Below are positions 17,390 to 25,884 of a stretch of DNA of 64,000 bases, in pieces. A program made the translations under genes and the position numbers. The stretch is from VAZQ01 sp963744275. GTDB lineage: Bacteria > Pseudomonadota > Alphaproteobacteria > Rhizobiales > Xanthobacteraceae. The notes under the pieces were generated by a model that ran no database searches, was not told where the DNA came from, and saw nothing but the letters and a program-made list of their open reading frames with translations. The stretch's first letter is position 1; each line of letters begins with the position of its first letter. The stretch covers positions 310,001-374,000 of the forward strand of contig CAVUSX010000029.1 in NCBI GenBank assembly GCA_963744275.1, read 5' to 3'.

Positions 17390-17806
17390 ATGAAGAATCT
17401 GATCGCAATCTCCGCTGGCGCACTGATCGCCAGCACCGCTGCCTTCGCGCAGCCGATGTCGTCCGGCCGTGCCGAGATCATGTCCACCGTGCCGAACAAC
17501 AGCACGACCGTCACCGATTGGTATAAGCAGACCGTCTACGATCCCTCCGACAACAAGATCGGCGAGATCATGGACGTGCTGGTCTCCCCGGACGGCCGCA
17601 CCACCGCCTTGATCGTCGGCGTCGGCGGTTTCCTGGGCGCCGGTGAGAAGGACGTGGCGGTACCGTTCTCCGCCGTCAAGCACACCATGAAGAACCAGAA
17701 GATCTACCTCACCATGGACACCACCAAGGACGCGCTGAAGTCCGCGCCCGGGTTCAAGTACGACAAGGAGAAGACCTCCTGGGTGCCCGACACCGCGTCG
17801 AAGTAA
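17390..17806 (+). CDS. exported PRC-barrel domain protein
   Basis: 138 residues with a signal peptide (MKNLIAISAGALIASTAAFA, cleavage about residue 20). The PRC barrel covers about residues 42-110: YDPSDNKIGEIMDVLVSPDG, then ALIVGVGGFLGAGEKDVAVP and MKNQKIYLTMD. It is a periplasmic counterpart of the cytoplasmic PRC-barrel gene at 9650. A long perfect hairpin follows at 17824. Confidence 0.9.
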   Translation: MKNLIAISAGALIASTAAFAQPMSSGRAEIMSTVPNNSTTVTDWYKQTVYDPSDNKIGEIMDVLVSPDGRTTALIVGVGGFLGAGEKDVAVPFSAVKHTMKNQKIYLTMDTTKDALKSAPGFKYDKEKTSWVPDTASK

Positions 17807-17823
17807 CGGCCCACGAGTTCGAT

Positions 17824-17856
17824 CGCCAGCGCCCGGTCCCCGACCGGGCGCTGGCG
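17824..17856. terminator. long perfect hairpin between convergent genes
   Basis: A 15-bp perfect stem (CGCCAGCGCCCGGTC paired with its complement, 3-base loop) lies between the stop codons of two convergent genes. There is no T run, so it may act as a bidirectional weak terminator or mRNA 3'-end stabiliser. Confidence 0.6.
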
Positions 17857-17870
17857 CCGTGCACGAGGCG

Positions 17871-18362
17871 CTACCGCATCGGCACGCTGACCTTGCGGTT
17901 CTCTCCCAGATTGGGCTTGGCGCCCATGAGCCGCGCCTTTGCGAATTCGAAGGCGGCCACGATCGAGCTCGACGGTCCATCCCACAGCTCGGCCGTGCGC
18001 GGCTCGATCCGCAGCAGGCGTAGCGTTGTATCCTCCGGGCCGTCCGGCCACCAGATCTGATCGGTGCTTTTCCAGATTTCGGCCGCCTTTGCGGTGTCGC
18101 GCATTATCTCGGCGCGGCCCGTGATCGAGAGATAGGCCTTGTCGCCGGCGTCGATGAAGACGAGGCCGATGTCCGGCGCTGCCGCCACCTCCTCGTCCTT
18201 GCCGCTGCGCGCGTCGGTGAGGAACCAGATGATGCCGGCGTCCCGGTCGGGCCGCGCCTCAACCGGCCGCGCCCGCAGGCCGCCGGAAAATTGCGTCGTC
18301 AGCATGGCGACGCCGACCTTCTCGATGATGTCCCAAACCCGCTCGATCTGTTGCGCAGCCAT
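17871..18362 (-). CDS. pyridoxamine 5'-phosphate oxidase-fold general stress protein
   Basis: 163 residues with a split beta-barrel FMN-binding fold: VGVAMLTTQFSGGLRARPVE, then WFLTDARSGKDEEVAAAP, YLSITGRAEIMRDTAKAAEI and WWPDGPEDTTLRLLRIEP. This is the pattern of the general-stress (DUF2255/GSP26-like) branch of the PPOX superfamily, which binds flavin without proven PNPOx activity. Upstream it has a FixK-like half-matched box and a near-consensus EcfG promoter at 18396-18421 (GGAAC-N17-TGTT). Confidence 0.88.
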   Translation of the reverse strand: MAAQQIERVWDIIEKVGVAMLTTQFSGGLRARPVEARPDRDAGIIWFLTDARSGKDEEVAAAPDIGLVFIDAGDKAYLSITGRAEIMRDTAKAAEIWKSTDQIWWPDGPEDTTLRLLRIEPRTAELWDGPSSSIVAAFEFAKARLMGAKPNLGENRKVSVPMR

Positions 18363-18382
18363 GACGGCGATCCACCCTGTGG

Positions 18383-18396
18383 TTGTTTGTGATCAA
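18383..18396. promoter_or_regulatory. degenerate FNR/FixK-like box
   Basis: TTGTTTGTGATCAA matches TTGAT-N4-ATCAA at nine of ten positions and lies 20 bp upstream of the PPOX-fold gene. It overlaps the -10 region of a possible EcfG-like promoter. Confidence 0.4.
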
Positions 18397-18459
18397 ACAT
18401 TCTGCCTCGCCTCCGGGTTCCGGAGCCGCCGGGTTCCGGAAAATGAGCCGACCCGGCAC

Positions 18460-18484
18460 GGAACCGGCGTGCGTGTACCGCGTT
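18460..18484 (+). promoter_or_regulatory. EcfG-type promoter (GGAAC-N16-CGTT)
   Basis: Exact consensus 50 bp upstream of the ATG of the GDSL hydrolase gene. Confidence 0.75.
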
Positions 18485-18533
18485 TCCAGCTGTCTTTTAA
18501 TCTTGTTGTCTGGAAGTGCGGGAGCGCGTGCCC

Positions 18534-19493
18534 ATGACTTCGTGTCCCATGGCTTCGTGTCGAGGTGGTTCGTTTCGAAGTGACTCGGTTCGAAGGTCGC
18601 TGGAATGTGGAAGCGCGGCCGCCGGGCGCCTTGCCACCGTCTTCGGGTCGATGACGGCGGCAACCGCACTCGGACTGTTCGGATCGCTTGCGCTCTTTCC
18701 CGTGGTGGCGCTGCAGGGCACGCTGACGCGGCGGCGGGTGCCGTGTCTGCCGCCGGTGCAGCCGCCGCATCATGGCTTTGTGCCGGGCCGCGGCTCGCCC
18801 ATCCGCCTGCTGGCGATCGGCGAATCGACCGTCGCCGGCGTCGGCTTGGCGCACAGCGAGCAGACCGTGGCGGCCACGACGGCGCGAGCGCTGGCGCGCC
18901 GCACCCGCCGTGCCGTCGCGTGGCACGGCCTTGGCCTCTCCGGAGCCACCGTCAACGAGGCGGCCGATCGGTTGCTGCCGCGAATAGCACGCGAACGGAC
19001 GGACCTTCTGGTCATTTCCTTCGGCGTCAACGATACCATCGCGTATCGTTCGCCCTCGACATTCGCCGACGATCTCGCGGCCCTCGTGACCGCCGCGCGA
19101 GCTCGCATCGGTGACGCAGCGGTGGTCGTCACGGGCGTGGCTCCGCTTTCCTGCTTCCCGGCCCTGCCGTGGCCGCTGCGCACGATTCTCAACTGGCGCT
19201 CGGCGGCGCTGCAAGAGGCCGCCGAGGGGTTGGCGACCCGGTTTCCGCGCCTCGTCGTGGAGCGATTCTCCGAGCCGTTCGGGCCGCACCTGTTCGCGGT
19301 CGACGGCTTCCATCCCAACATGGAGGCGCACGCGCTCTGGGGCGAGGAGATCGCCTCCCTGGCACTGCCGCTGCTGGCCGGCCGCAATCCGCAAATGGCC
19401 CGGAGGCGTCGGGAAGCGAAGGTTGCCGATTTGGCGGATTTCGGCGGCGCCCGGCCCTTGCCGGCCGATTTTGCGCTCGGCCCGGCCGAATGA
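18534..19493 (+). CDS. SGNH/GDSL hydrolase
   Basis: 319 residues from the ATG at 18534 (a GTG at 18516 is an alternative). A hydrophobic segment near residues 40-58 (ALGLFGSLALFPVVALQG) may be a membrane anchor. The catalytic domain has the GDSL-like block LLAIGESTVAGVG (nucleophile Ser), block III FGVND (Asn) and the DGFHPN Asp-xx-His near residue 265. It probably cleaves an ester, thioester or acetyl group; the substrate is unknown. The EcfG promoter immediately upstream puts it in the stress regulon. Confidence 0.85.
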   Translation: MTSCPMASCRGGSFRSDSVRRSLECGSAAAGRLATVFGSMTAATALGLFGSLALFPVVALQGTLTRRRVPCLPPVQPPHHGFVPGRGSPIRLLAIGESTVAGVGLAHSEQTVAATTARALARRTRRAVAWHGLGLSGATVNEAADRLLPRIARERTDLLVISFGVNDTIAYRSPSTFADDLAALVTAARARIGDAAVVVTGVAPLSCFPALPWPLRTILNWRSAALQEAAEGLATRFPRLVVERFSEPFGPHLFAVDGFHPNMEAHALWGEEIASLALPLLAGRNPQMARRRREAKVADLADFGGARPLPADFALGPAE

Positions 19494-19620
19494 CGGCGGC
19501 GGTCGTGAGGAAGTCGCGAGCAATCTGCGAATCTTCGTGCGACAACTTGGTGTTGCCTGAACCAAAGTCCTGCTGGGGTGTTGTTACGGCGAGCCGTTCA
19601 ACCCCGACAGTGAGGACACG

Positions 19621-19929
19621 ATGATGAATTCAGATCGCATGGAAGGCACCGCACGGAGCATGGGCGGCAAGGTCGAAGAGGGCTTCGGCCGGGCCACCGG
19701 CGACGTCAAGAGCCAGGTCGAAGGTACCGTGAAGCAGGCGGTCGGCGCTGCCCAGGATCTCTACGGCCAAGCCCGCGAGACGGCCGGCGATGCGGCCGCC
19801 GCCGTGCGTCGCCAGGCGGGAAGCTTCGAGCAGACGATTCGCGAGAACGTCGAGACCCGGCCCTACACCGCGGTCGCGATCGCGCTTGCGCTCGGCTGGA
19901 TCGTGGGCCGGCTCGGACGCTCTTATTGA
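19621..19929 (+). CDS. CsbD-like/DUF883-like membrane-anchored stress protein
   Basis: 102 residues. The N-terminal half (MEGTARSMGGKVEEGFGR, then GDVKSQVEGTVKQAVG) is CsbD-like. The C-terminal half (QTIRENVETRPYTAVAIALA, then LGWIVGRLG) is the DUF883 membrane anchor. Several such hybrid proteins occur in rhizobial stress regulons. A weak EcfG-like site (TGAAC-N16-TGTT) is at 19558-19582. Confidence 0.82.
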   Translation: MMNSDRMEGTARSMGGKVEEGFGRATGDVKSQVEGTVKQAVGAAQDLYGQARETAGDAAAAVRRQAGSFEQTIRENVETRPYTAVAIALALGWIVGRLGRSY

Positions 19930-19980
19930 GCCGCGCTTCACTCGCGCCATTCCGCCCCACCCGCGGAGCCGCACCGAGGA

Positions 19981-20009
19981 CCAAGCGCCGCTCCTGGAGC
20001 GGCGCTTGG
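19981..20009 (+). terminator. intrinsic terminator-like hairpin
   Basis: A 13-bp perfect stem (CCAAGCGCCGCTC and its complement, loop CTG) followed by TTTCC, 51 bp after the preceding stop codon. Confidence 0.75.
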
Positions 20010-20223
20010 TTTCCATGAGCTGCGGTGCGGCGGCTGCGCCGGGGTCGGCTGCGGGCAGATCGCGCGCCTGGCCCCGCGACCTCTCGTCTCGGCGACCCGT
20101 CAGGTGCCGTTTGCTTGTTGCCGGCCGCCGCTCGCGTTGAAATCCGCTCCGCCTCCGCGGTAGTCGAAACGCGTCCGCCACCAGCTCGATCATCGATAAG
20201 TTTGCTCGCCTTCGGCAATCTGC

Positions 20224-20248
20224 GGAACCAGTTTGTACATTGGGCGTT
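20224..20248 (+). promoter_or_regulatory. EcfG-type promoter (GGAAC-N16-CGTT)
   Basis: Exact consensus, 38 bp before the ATG of the DUF3309 gene. Confidence 0.78.
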
Positions 20249-20286
20249 GATGGATGCCTCGACGGCACATGGATTGGAGATTGCTC

Positions 20287-20451
20287 ATGTCGCTTGGAAC
20301 CATTCTGCTCATCATCCTGGTCATCGTTTTGCTCGGTGGCTTCAGCGGACTCGGAGGTGGCCCCTTCTACGGCACCGGCTACTACGGTGGCGGCGGTCTC
20401 GGCCTGGTGCTCGTCATCGTGCTGATCCTGGTCTTGCTCGGACGCATATGA
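20287..20451 (+). CDS. DUF3309 family small membrane protein
   Basis: 54 residues: an N-terminal helix (TILLIILVIVLLGG), a Gly/Tyr-rich middle (FYGTGYYGGGG) and a second helix (LGLVLVIVLILVLLGRI). This is the DUF3309 layout. It is typically a stress-induced inner-membrane microprotein of unknown function. Confidence 0.88.
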   Translation: MSLGTILLIILVIVLLGGFSGLGGGPFYGTGYYGGGGLGLVLVIVLILVLLGRI

Positions 20452-20646
20452 CGAGGGATTGGGCCGCGATGGGGGCGGTCACGGGCGAGGGTCGGGGCCG
20501 CCCAAGCGGCCCGCCAACCCTTCCCACCATTGATCCCGCTCCGGTGAGAGGACGTGCACACGACATTCCGTAGCGATCGAGCCGGACCGGCGCGTCGACA
20601 GTGGGCGATGCGCTGGCCCCGCGCTCATTCGATCATTACGCCGTAG

Positions 20647-21939
20647 ATGGTGATCCTCATGGTAGCTCTGACGCCATCGCGTTCAAGCAAGCCCCAACTC
20701 CTGCGGGTGCTCGGGCCCGGCCTCATCACGGGTGCATCCGACGACGACCCGAGCGGCATCGCGACCTATTCCCAGGCCGGCGCGCAACTGGGCTATGCCA
20801 TCACCTGGACGATGCTGTTCAGCTATCCGCTGATGGTCGTCATCCAAGAGATCAGCGGCCGGATCGGGCGCACCACCGGCATGGGTATCGCCGGCAACAT
20901 CTGCAAGCACTATCCGAATTGGCTCCTGCAGACGATCGTGGTGTTGTTGTTCGCGGCGAACATCCTCAATATCGGGGCCGATCTGGGCGCGATGGCGGAT
21001 GCATCGGCGCTTCTCGTCGGCGGCCCGCGACTCGCTTATGTCGTCGCGTTCGGCGTCCTGTGCGGCCTGCTGCAGATATTCATGGACTACAGCCGCTATG
21101 TCGGGGTGCTCAAATGGCTGACCCTGGCGCTGTTCGCCTATTTCGGCACCGTCATGGTGGTGAAGATACCGTGGGGCGAGGCGGCGCGCGGCTTCCTGGT
21201 GCCGACCTTCTCGTTCGAGCCGGCGTTCTGGACCACGGTGGTCGCCATCATGGGCACGACCATCAGTCCCTATCTGTTCTTCTGGCAGGCCTCGCAGGAA
21301 GCCGAGGACACGAAAGAGGATCCGCGCCGCCAACCGCTGGTGAAGGCGCCCGAGCAAGGCCCCGATGCCATCGAGCGCATCCGTGAGGACACCTACGTCG
21401 GGATGGCGTTCTCCAATGCCGTGGCGCTCGCCATCATGATCACCACCGCGGCGACGCTGCACGCCACCGGCGTCACCGACATCGACACCTCGAGCCAGGC
21501 CGCCGAGGCGCTGCGGCCGGTCGCAGGCCCGTTCGCCTTTGCGCTCTTTACCTTGGGCATCGTCGGGACCGGTCTCTTGGCCGTGCCGGTGCTCGCCGGA
21601 TCGGCCGCCTATGCGCTCGGCGAGGCCCGCAAATGGCCGATCGGCCTGGCGCGCAAGCCCAAGAAGGCCAAGGCCTTCTACCTGGCCATCGCGACCGCGA
21701 CGCTGATCGGCATCCTCATCAATTTTTCGCCGATCGATCCGATCAAGGCGCTCTATTGGAGCGCGGTGATCAACGGCGTCGTGGCCGTGCCGGTGATGGC
21801 CATCATGATGCTCATGGCCGCCAATAAAAAGGTCATGGGCGCGTTCACGATCCCGCCGGCGATGCGGGTGATCGGCTGGGGCGCGACCGCAGTCATGGCG
21901 CTCGCGGTGGTCGGGATGGCGGCGGCGGCTTGGGTCTGA
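20647..21939 (+). CDS. Nramp-family metal ion transporter, non-canonical motif
   Basis: 430 residues, about eleven transmembrane helices. The first helix carries DDDPSGIATYSQAG where classical Nramp proteins have DPGN. The helix-6 motif reads GTTISPYLFFWQ rather than the Met-Pro-His motif, so both metal-coordinating segments differ from Mn/Fe transporters and resemble Nramp-related Mg or unknown-substrate branches. Other family traits are VVIQEISGRIGRTTGMG and VGTGLLAVPVLAGSAAYA. Substrate is therefore not assigned. Two in-frame ATGs (20647, 20662) could serve as start. Confidence 0.85.
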   Translation: MVILMVALTPSRSSKPQLLRVLGPGLITGASDDDPSGIATYSQAGAQLGYAITWTMLFSYPLMVVIQEISGRIGRTTGMGIAGNICKHYPNWLLQTIVVLLFAANILNIGADLGAMADASALLVGGPRLAYVVAFGVLCGLLQIFMDYSRYVGVLKWLTLALFAYFGTVMVVKIPWGEAARGFLVPTFSFEPAFWTTVVAIMGTTISPYLFFWQASQEAEDTKEDPRRQPLVKAPEQGPDAIERIREDTYVGMAFSNAVALAIMITTAATLHATGVTDIDTSSQAAEALRPVAGPFAFALFTLGIVGTGLLAVPVLAGSAAYALGEARKWPIGLARKPKKAKAFYLAIATATLIGILINFSPIDPIKALYWSAVINGVVAVPVMAIMMLMAANKKVMGAFTIPPAMRVIGWGATAVMALAVVGMAAAAWV

Positions 21940-21991
21940 GCGCCAGGTCGGGACACGACCTCTCCGGGCAGCAGGCGGCTCGACGTGGTGG

Positions 21992-22040
21992 GGCGATCGT
22001 CGCCATGCGGCGATCGTCGCCATGCGGCGATCGTCGCCAT
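21992..22040. repeat. 17-bp palindromic tandem repeat, nearly three units
   Basis: The unit GGCGATCGTCGCCATGC occurs at 21992, 22009 and (truncated) 22026. Each holds the palindrome GGCGA-TCG-TCGCC. It lies in the gap after the Nramp-like gene and may form stem-loops; no gene is seen in 21940-22210. Confidence 0.75.
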
Positions 22041-22210
22041 ATTGCCGCAACGGCTCGATCCGATAAGCTCGGCGCTCGGGTACCGGCGGCTGCGGCGCGC
22101 GCGCTGATGCCGCGGGCAAAGGATCTTGTCGCCGCCTGTCGGAAAGTCGCTCCGCCATTCGTCCTGGGAGCGTGACGCGTTTTCCGCTCGGCAGACTGTC
22201 GGAGGCAGCG

Positions 22211-23294
22211 ATGGCGAATAAGGTTCTGGTTCTCCTGGGAACCCGCAAGGGCGTATTCATCCTGGAGAGCGACACCGAACGGCGATCCTGGGGGCTGCGC
22301 GGGCCCTATTGCGAGACCTGGCCGATCAATCATGTGATCGCCGACAAGGCGACCGGGACGATTTATGGCGGCGGCGGCAATGCGTGGTTCGGCCCGGCGG
22401 TCTGGATGTCGACCGATCTGGGAACGACCTGGACGCATGCGAGCCGTGGTCTCGCCTATGAGGCGGGGGAGCAACCGATCAAGTCGGTTTGGAGCATCGC
22501 TGCGCAGCCGCGGCCGGCTTTACGCGGGCGTCGAGCCGGCCGGGCTGTTTCGCAGCGACGATGGCGGGCGGTCCTTCACGCACGTGGCGGGTTTGCGCAA
22601 TCACCCGTCGCGGGCCGGTTGGCAGCCCGGCGGCGGCGGACTGATCCTGCATTCGCTCGTCCTGCATCCGCAGGACGATAAGCAGATTTGGGCCGGCATC
22701 TCCGCCGCCGGCGTCTTTCATTCCGCGGACGGCGGCGAGACCTGGGAGGCCCGCAACCGCGGGACACGCGCCGATTTCCTGCCCGAGGGGCAGAACTATC
22801 CCGAGACCGGCCAGTGCGTGCACTGCCTGGTGATGCCGCCCGCAATGCCGAGCCGACTTTATCAGCAGAACCATTGCGGCATGTATCGCAGCGACGACGG
22901 CGGACGCCACTGGGAGAGCATCGAGGCGGGTTTGCCGTCGAGCTTCGGCTTTCCGGCCGCCGCCCATCCGCGCGATCCGGAGAGCCTCTACCTCGTTCCG
23001 CTCAATGGCGACACCGCCGGCCGATACATGCCCGACGCCCAGGCGGCGGTCTGGCGTACGGCCGACGGCGGCAAGACCTGGGGCGCGAACCGGCAAGGCC
23101 TGCCGCAAGCAAATGCTTTCTTCGGCGTCTTGCGCCAGGCCATGGCCACCGATGCGCTGGAACCCGCCGGCGTCTACTTCGGCACGACCTCGGGCGCGCT
23201 CTATGCCAGCCCCGACGAGGGCGACAGCTGGACCTGCATCGCCCAGCACCTGCCGTCCATCTCTTCGGTGGAAACCCTGGTCATCGAGGGTTAG
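22211..23294 (+). CDS. BNR/sialidase-like beta-propeller protein, frameshifted
   Basis: About 360 residues in total. The ATG at 22211 opens MANKVLVLLGTRKGVFILES. At about 22505 the frame shifts by one base and continues to the stop at 23292-23294. BNR/Asp-box repeats are evident: RSDDGGRSFTH, HSADGGETWEA, RSDDGGRHWES, RTADGGKTWGA and SPDEGDSWT. The family is annotated as exo-alpha-sialidase or WD40/YVTN-like glycosyl hydrolase, but enzymatic activity is unproven. It is followed 36 bp later by a MoaD/ThiS-family gene, a pairing seen repeatedly in proteobacteria. Confidence 0.82.
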
Positions 23295-23330
23295 CTCGAC
23301 GGCCGAATTCCCGGAGCGGAGATATCGATC

Positions 23331-23618
23331 ATGTCGAACGCAGGGTCAGCTTCGCACATCATGGTGCGACTGCCGGCTCTCTTGGTGAGCATGTTCCCGA
23401 GCGCGGAGCGAAAGCTGGAGGTCACCGCCGAGACCGTCGAGCAGATGATCGACGCGCTGGACCAGCGCTGGCCCGGGATGCGCGACTGCCTCTGCGATTC
23501 GACTCCGGCCATTCGGCGCCACATCAATGTCTTCGTGGCGGGCAAGCGCGCTACCCTGGCAACCCGCCTGGCCGCGGGCGCGGATGTGTTCATCCTGACC
23601 GCGATCAGCGGCGGCTAG
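23331..23618 (+). CDS. MoaD/ThiS family ubiquitin-like sulfur-carrier protein
   Basis: 95 residues ending in ISGG, the di-glycine tail used for adenylation and thiocarboxylation. The beta-grasp pattern is MVRLPALLVSMFPSAERKLE, then TVEQMIDALDQRWPGMRDCL and VFVAGKRATLATRLAAGADV. No MoeB/ThiF activating enzyme or molybdopterin genes are adjacent; co-occurrence with the propeller gene suggests a separate role. Confidence 0.85.
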   Translation: MSNAGSASHIMVRLPALLVSMFPSAERKLEVTAETVEQMIDALDQRWPGMRDCLCDSTPAIRRHINVFVAGKRATLATRLAAGADVFILTAISGG

Positions 23619-23658
23619 CGGGCCGCAATGACCGCGCCCGCCCGAAAGGGCGCCCGGA

Positions 23659-24672
23659 TCACTCGCCGGGCGTGAGATATTTCTTCATGGCGTCCACCAC
23701 CTGCGGCGGCTGGTTCATCATTTCATGAAAGTCCTTTGTGACCTCCGGTCCGGAGATGTAGTTGATCTCGATCTTCGCCTTTGTGGCCTCAGCCAGCAAT
23801 TCCGGATCGGCGATCGCCTTGGCGAGCGCATCGCGCAGGATGGCGACCCGGTCCGCCGGCGTTCCGGGCCGTACCGCGAACGGACGTCCGATCAGCAGCG
23901 GGATGCCGCGGATCGCCATCAGGGACTTGCCGACCGGGTCGGTCGTCAGGTCCTCGTCGATCGGAAGGTCGTTGAAGCCCGTCACCGGTGCGCGCGCCCG
24001 CACCAGCGCCCGCACCGCGCCGCGGTCGACCGCGAGCTTGATGGTCGTGCCGAGCGCCGCATAGGCGTCGACCTCCTTGCGCTCGATTGCGAGCAGGATA
24101 TCGCTGTTGGCGGCGTAGCCCTTGAGCAGCTTGAGATTGGCGCCGGCGAATTCCTTGAGCAGGAGCGGCATGTCGTAGGCGTTCGAGCCCGGGCCGGTCG
24201 TTCCCGCGATCAGCTCGCGGCCCGAATCCTTGAACTCCTTGAAAGTCTTGTAGGGCAGATCGGCGCGGATCGAGAACAGCGCGCCGTCCGAGCCGGAGGA
24301 GCCGAGCCATTCGAATTGCTGAATATCGAAGCGCACTTGCGGCAAGCCGGCGAGTTGCGCCATGGCGACGCCGGGATTGGCCGCCAATATGGTCAGCCCG
24401 TCCGGCTCCGCGGCGTTGTAGACGTAGCCGGTCGCGCCGAGGTGGGCGCCGCCCGGCATTTGCCGAAAGATAACGGTCGGATTGCCGGGAATGTAGCGTC
24501 CCAGGTGCTGGGAGACGATCTGGGCAGAGAGTGCCAGGCTGCCGTTCTTCGCGCCGATCACGACCGAGATGGTCTTGCCCTTGTAATAATCGGCTTGCGC
24601 GTGCGCCGGCGACAATCCCAATGGAAGAAGCAGGCAAGCGGCCGCAACGCCCGCAGTCGAGATTCGACTCAT
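23659..24672 (-). CDS. Bug/TctC-family tripartite tricarboxylate transporter substrate-binding protein
   Basis: 337 residues with a signal peptide (about 25 residues, ending SPAHAQA). The mature protein shows the Bug fold: DYYKGKTISVVIGAKNG, VIFRQMPGGAHLGATGYVY and the RPFAVRPGTPADRVAILRDA segment that is diagnostic of the family. It is a periplasmic ligand binder, probably for a carboxylate. No TctA/TctB membrane genes are adjacent, so it is an orphan, as most members are. Confidence 0.92.
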   Translation of the reverse strand: MSRISTAGVAAACLLLPLGLSPAHAQADYYKGKTISVVIGAKNGSLALSAQIVSQHLGRYIPGNPTVIFRQMPGGAHLGATGYVYNAAEPDGLTILAANPGVAMAQLAGLPQVRFDIQQFEWLGSSGSDGALFSIRADLPYKTFKEFKDSGRELIAGTTGPGSNAYDMPLLLKEFAGANLKLLKGYAANSDILLAIERKEVDAYAALGTTIKLAVDRGAVRALVRARAPVTGFNDLPIDEDLTTDPVGKSLMAIRGIPLLIGRPFAVRPGTPADRVAILRDALAKAIADPELLAEATKAKIEINYISGPEVTKDFHEMMNQPPQVVDAMKKYLTPGE

Positions 24673-24928
24673 AATTCCTCCCGGATTCTCTAATTGGATA
24701 TGTGCGTCCCAACCGGGACGACAAGCATACTACTCCATCCGAGCCCGTATTCAATGGAGGCACGGCTTGACATTTCCGCAGGCCAACCAATGTTAGGGAT
24801 GTCGATCTCGTAGCGAGACGACAGCAACCATAGCCCGGAGGATTACATGACGCCACCGGGGTTTAGTGCCGCTATCATCGCCGGAATATCCGTTCGGATC
24901 ACGGCGTAGCGGCGAGCCGCGAACGGTT

Positions 24929-24990
24929 CATCGAGAGCGGTCTCATGGGCCGCATCAGTGAGGCAAGGCCCTGCCTCGCCGCTCTCGATG
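24929..24990. repeat. nested inverted repeat in a long intergenic region
   Basis: Outer arms CATCGAGAGCGG (24929-24940) and its perfect complement (24979-24990) enclose an inner stem GAGGCA/TGCCTC. It could fold into a large cruciform or RNA hairpin. The 24673-25345 gap otherwise shows no supportable gene; a TTGACA-like -35 stands at about 24766-24771. Confidence 0.6.
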
Positions 24991-25345
24991 TTTGCTTGCC
25001 CGACCAGCTTATCTTGGTCTGATCCATACTCCCTGCTTTCGTGCTAAGGTTCGGAGGGCATCACCGCATAGGGCCCTCGCGATGCCGTTCGAGTTGGAGA
25101 GCCTGCCCGACCGGTCCGGCCGGCGACCGAATCCGCGGTGTGGCCAAGCGCGGTCACCCGCCAAGTCGGGCGGCAACCAGCGCGGGCAGCGCGCGGCGGT
25201 GGCTAACCGCAGATGCCTGCCAATCACACACGGATGTGACCCGCACCTGTAAGGGACCGATGGCGGTGCGCGCGACATGCATGCAAAATCGGTATGAGCA
25301 GCAGCTGCCGGGAAATCCGCACCGGACGGCAACGGAGGCCAAACC

Positions 25346-25819
25346 ATGCTTCAGATTCACGTCGCTCTCAGCCTGATCGGAATCGTGTCGGGCTTCGTCG
25401 TCTTGTACGGCCTCCTGATCGGACGGTCGCTGGGCGGCTGGACCGCGCTCTTCCTCGCCACGACGATTTTGACCAGCATCACCGGATTTCCGCTGGCGCC
25501 GTTCGGCTTCGATCCGCCGCGCACGGTCGCCGTCATCTCGCTCGTGCTGCTCGCTCTGGCGGTTGCTGCGCTTTATATGTTCCGGCTCGCCGGAGCCTGG
25601 CGGTGGGTTTATGTCGGCGGCGCGATTGCGACCCTTTACCTGAACGTCTTCGTCGCTGTCGTGCAAGCGTTTCAGAAGCTGCCGTTCCTGCAGCCCTTGG
25701 CCCCGACGCAATCGGAGCCACCATTTCTGATCACACAGATCGCCGTGCTGGCGATCTTCATCGTGCTCGGCATTCTGGCGGCGATCAGGTTTCACCCCGA
25801 GCTCGAGGCGAGGGTATAG
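25346..25819 (+). CDS. four-helix membrane protein, unknown function
   Basis: 157 residues with four to five hydrophobic helices (LSLIGIVSGFVVLYGLLIG, WTALFLATTILTSITGFPLA, AVISLVLLALAVAALYMFRL, FLITQIAVLAIFIVLGILAA). It resembles small DUF2231/DoxX-like membrane proteins in layout, but no family is clear. SD-like GGAGG lies 8-12 bases before the ATG. Confidence 0.7.
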   Translation: MLQIHVALSLIGIVSGFVVLYGLLIGRSLGGWTALFLATTILTSITGFPLAPFGFDPPRTVAVISLVLLALAVAALYMFRLAGAWRWVYVGGAIATLYLNVFVAVVQAFQKLPFLQPLAPTQSEPPFLITQIAVLAIFIVLGILAAIRFHPELEARV

Positions 25820-25884
25820 GGACGGCGCGCCCGTGGCCGGCGTCCAGCTCGACCGATCGCTGCGGTGGAGGCTGGAGAGCCGCC

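Noticed and set aside
15632..17980. 782-codon open frame on the minus strand
   Set aside because: Antisense of the HWE kinase and PRC-barrel genes.
20683..22275. 530-codon minus-strand frame
   Set aside because: Antisense of the Nramp-like gene; Arg/His/Asp-rich shadow composition.
25200..25260. Possible riboswitch before the membrane-protein gene at 25346
   Set aside because: Some hairpin and GCCAATCACAC-like sequence, but no conserved B12, TPP or other riboswitch core could be matched.
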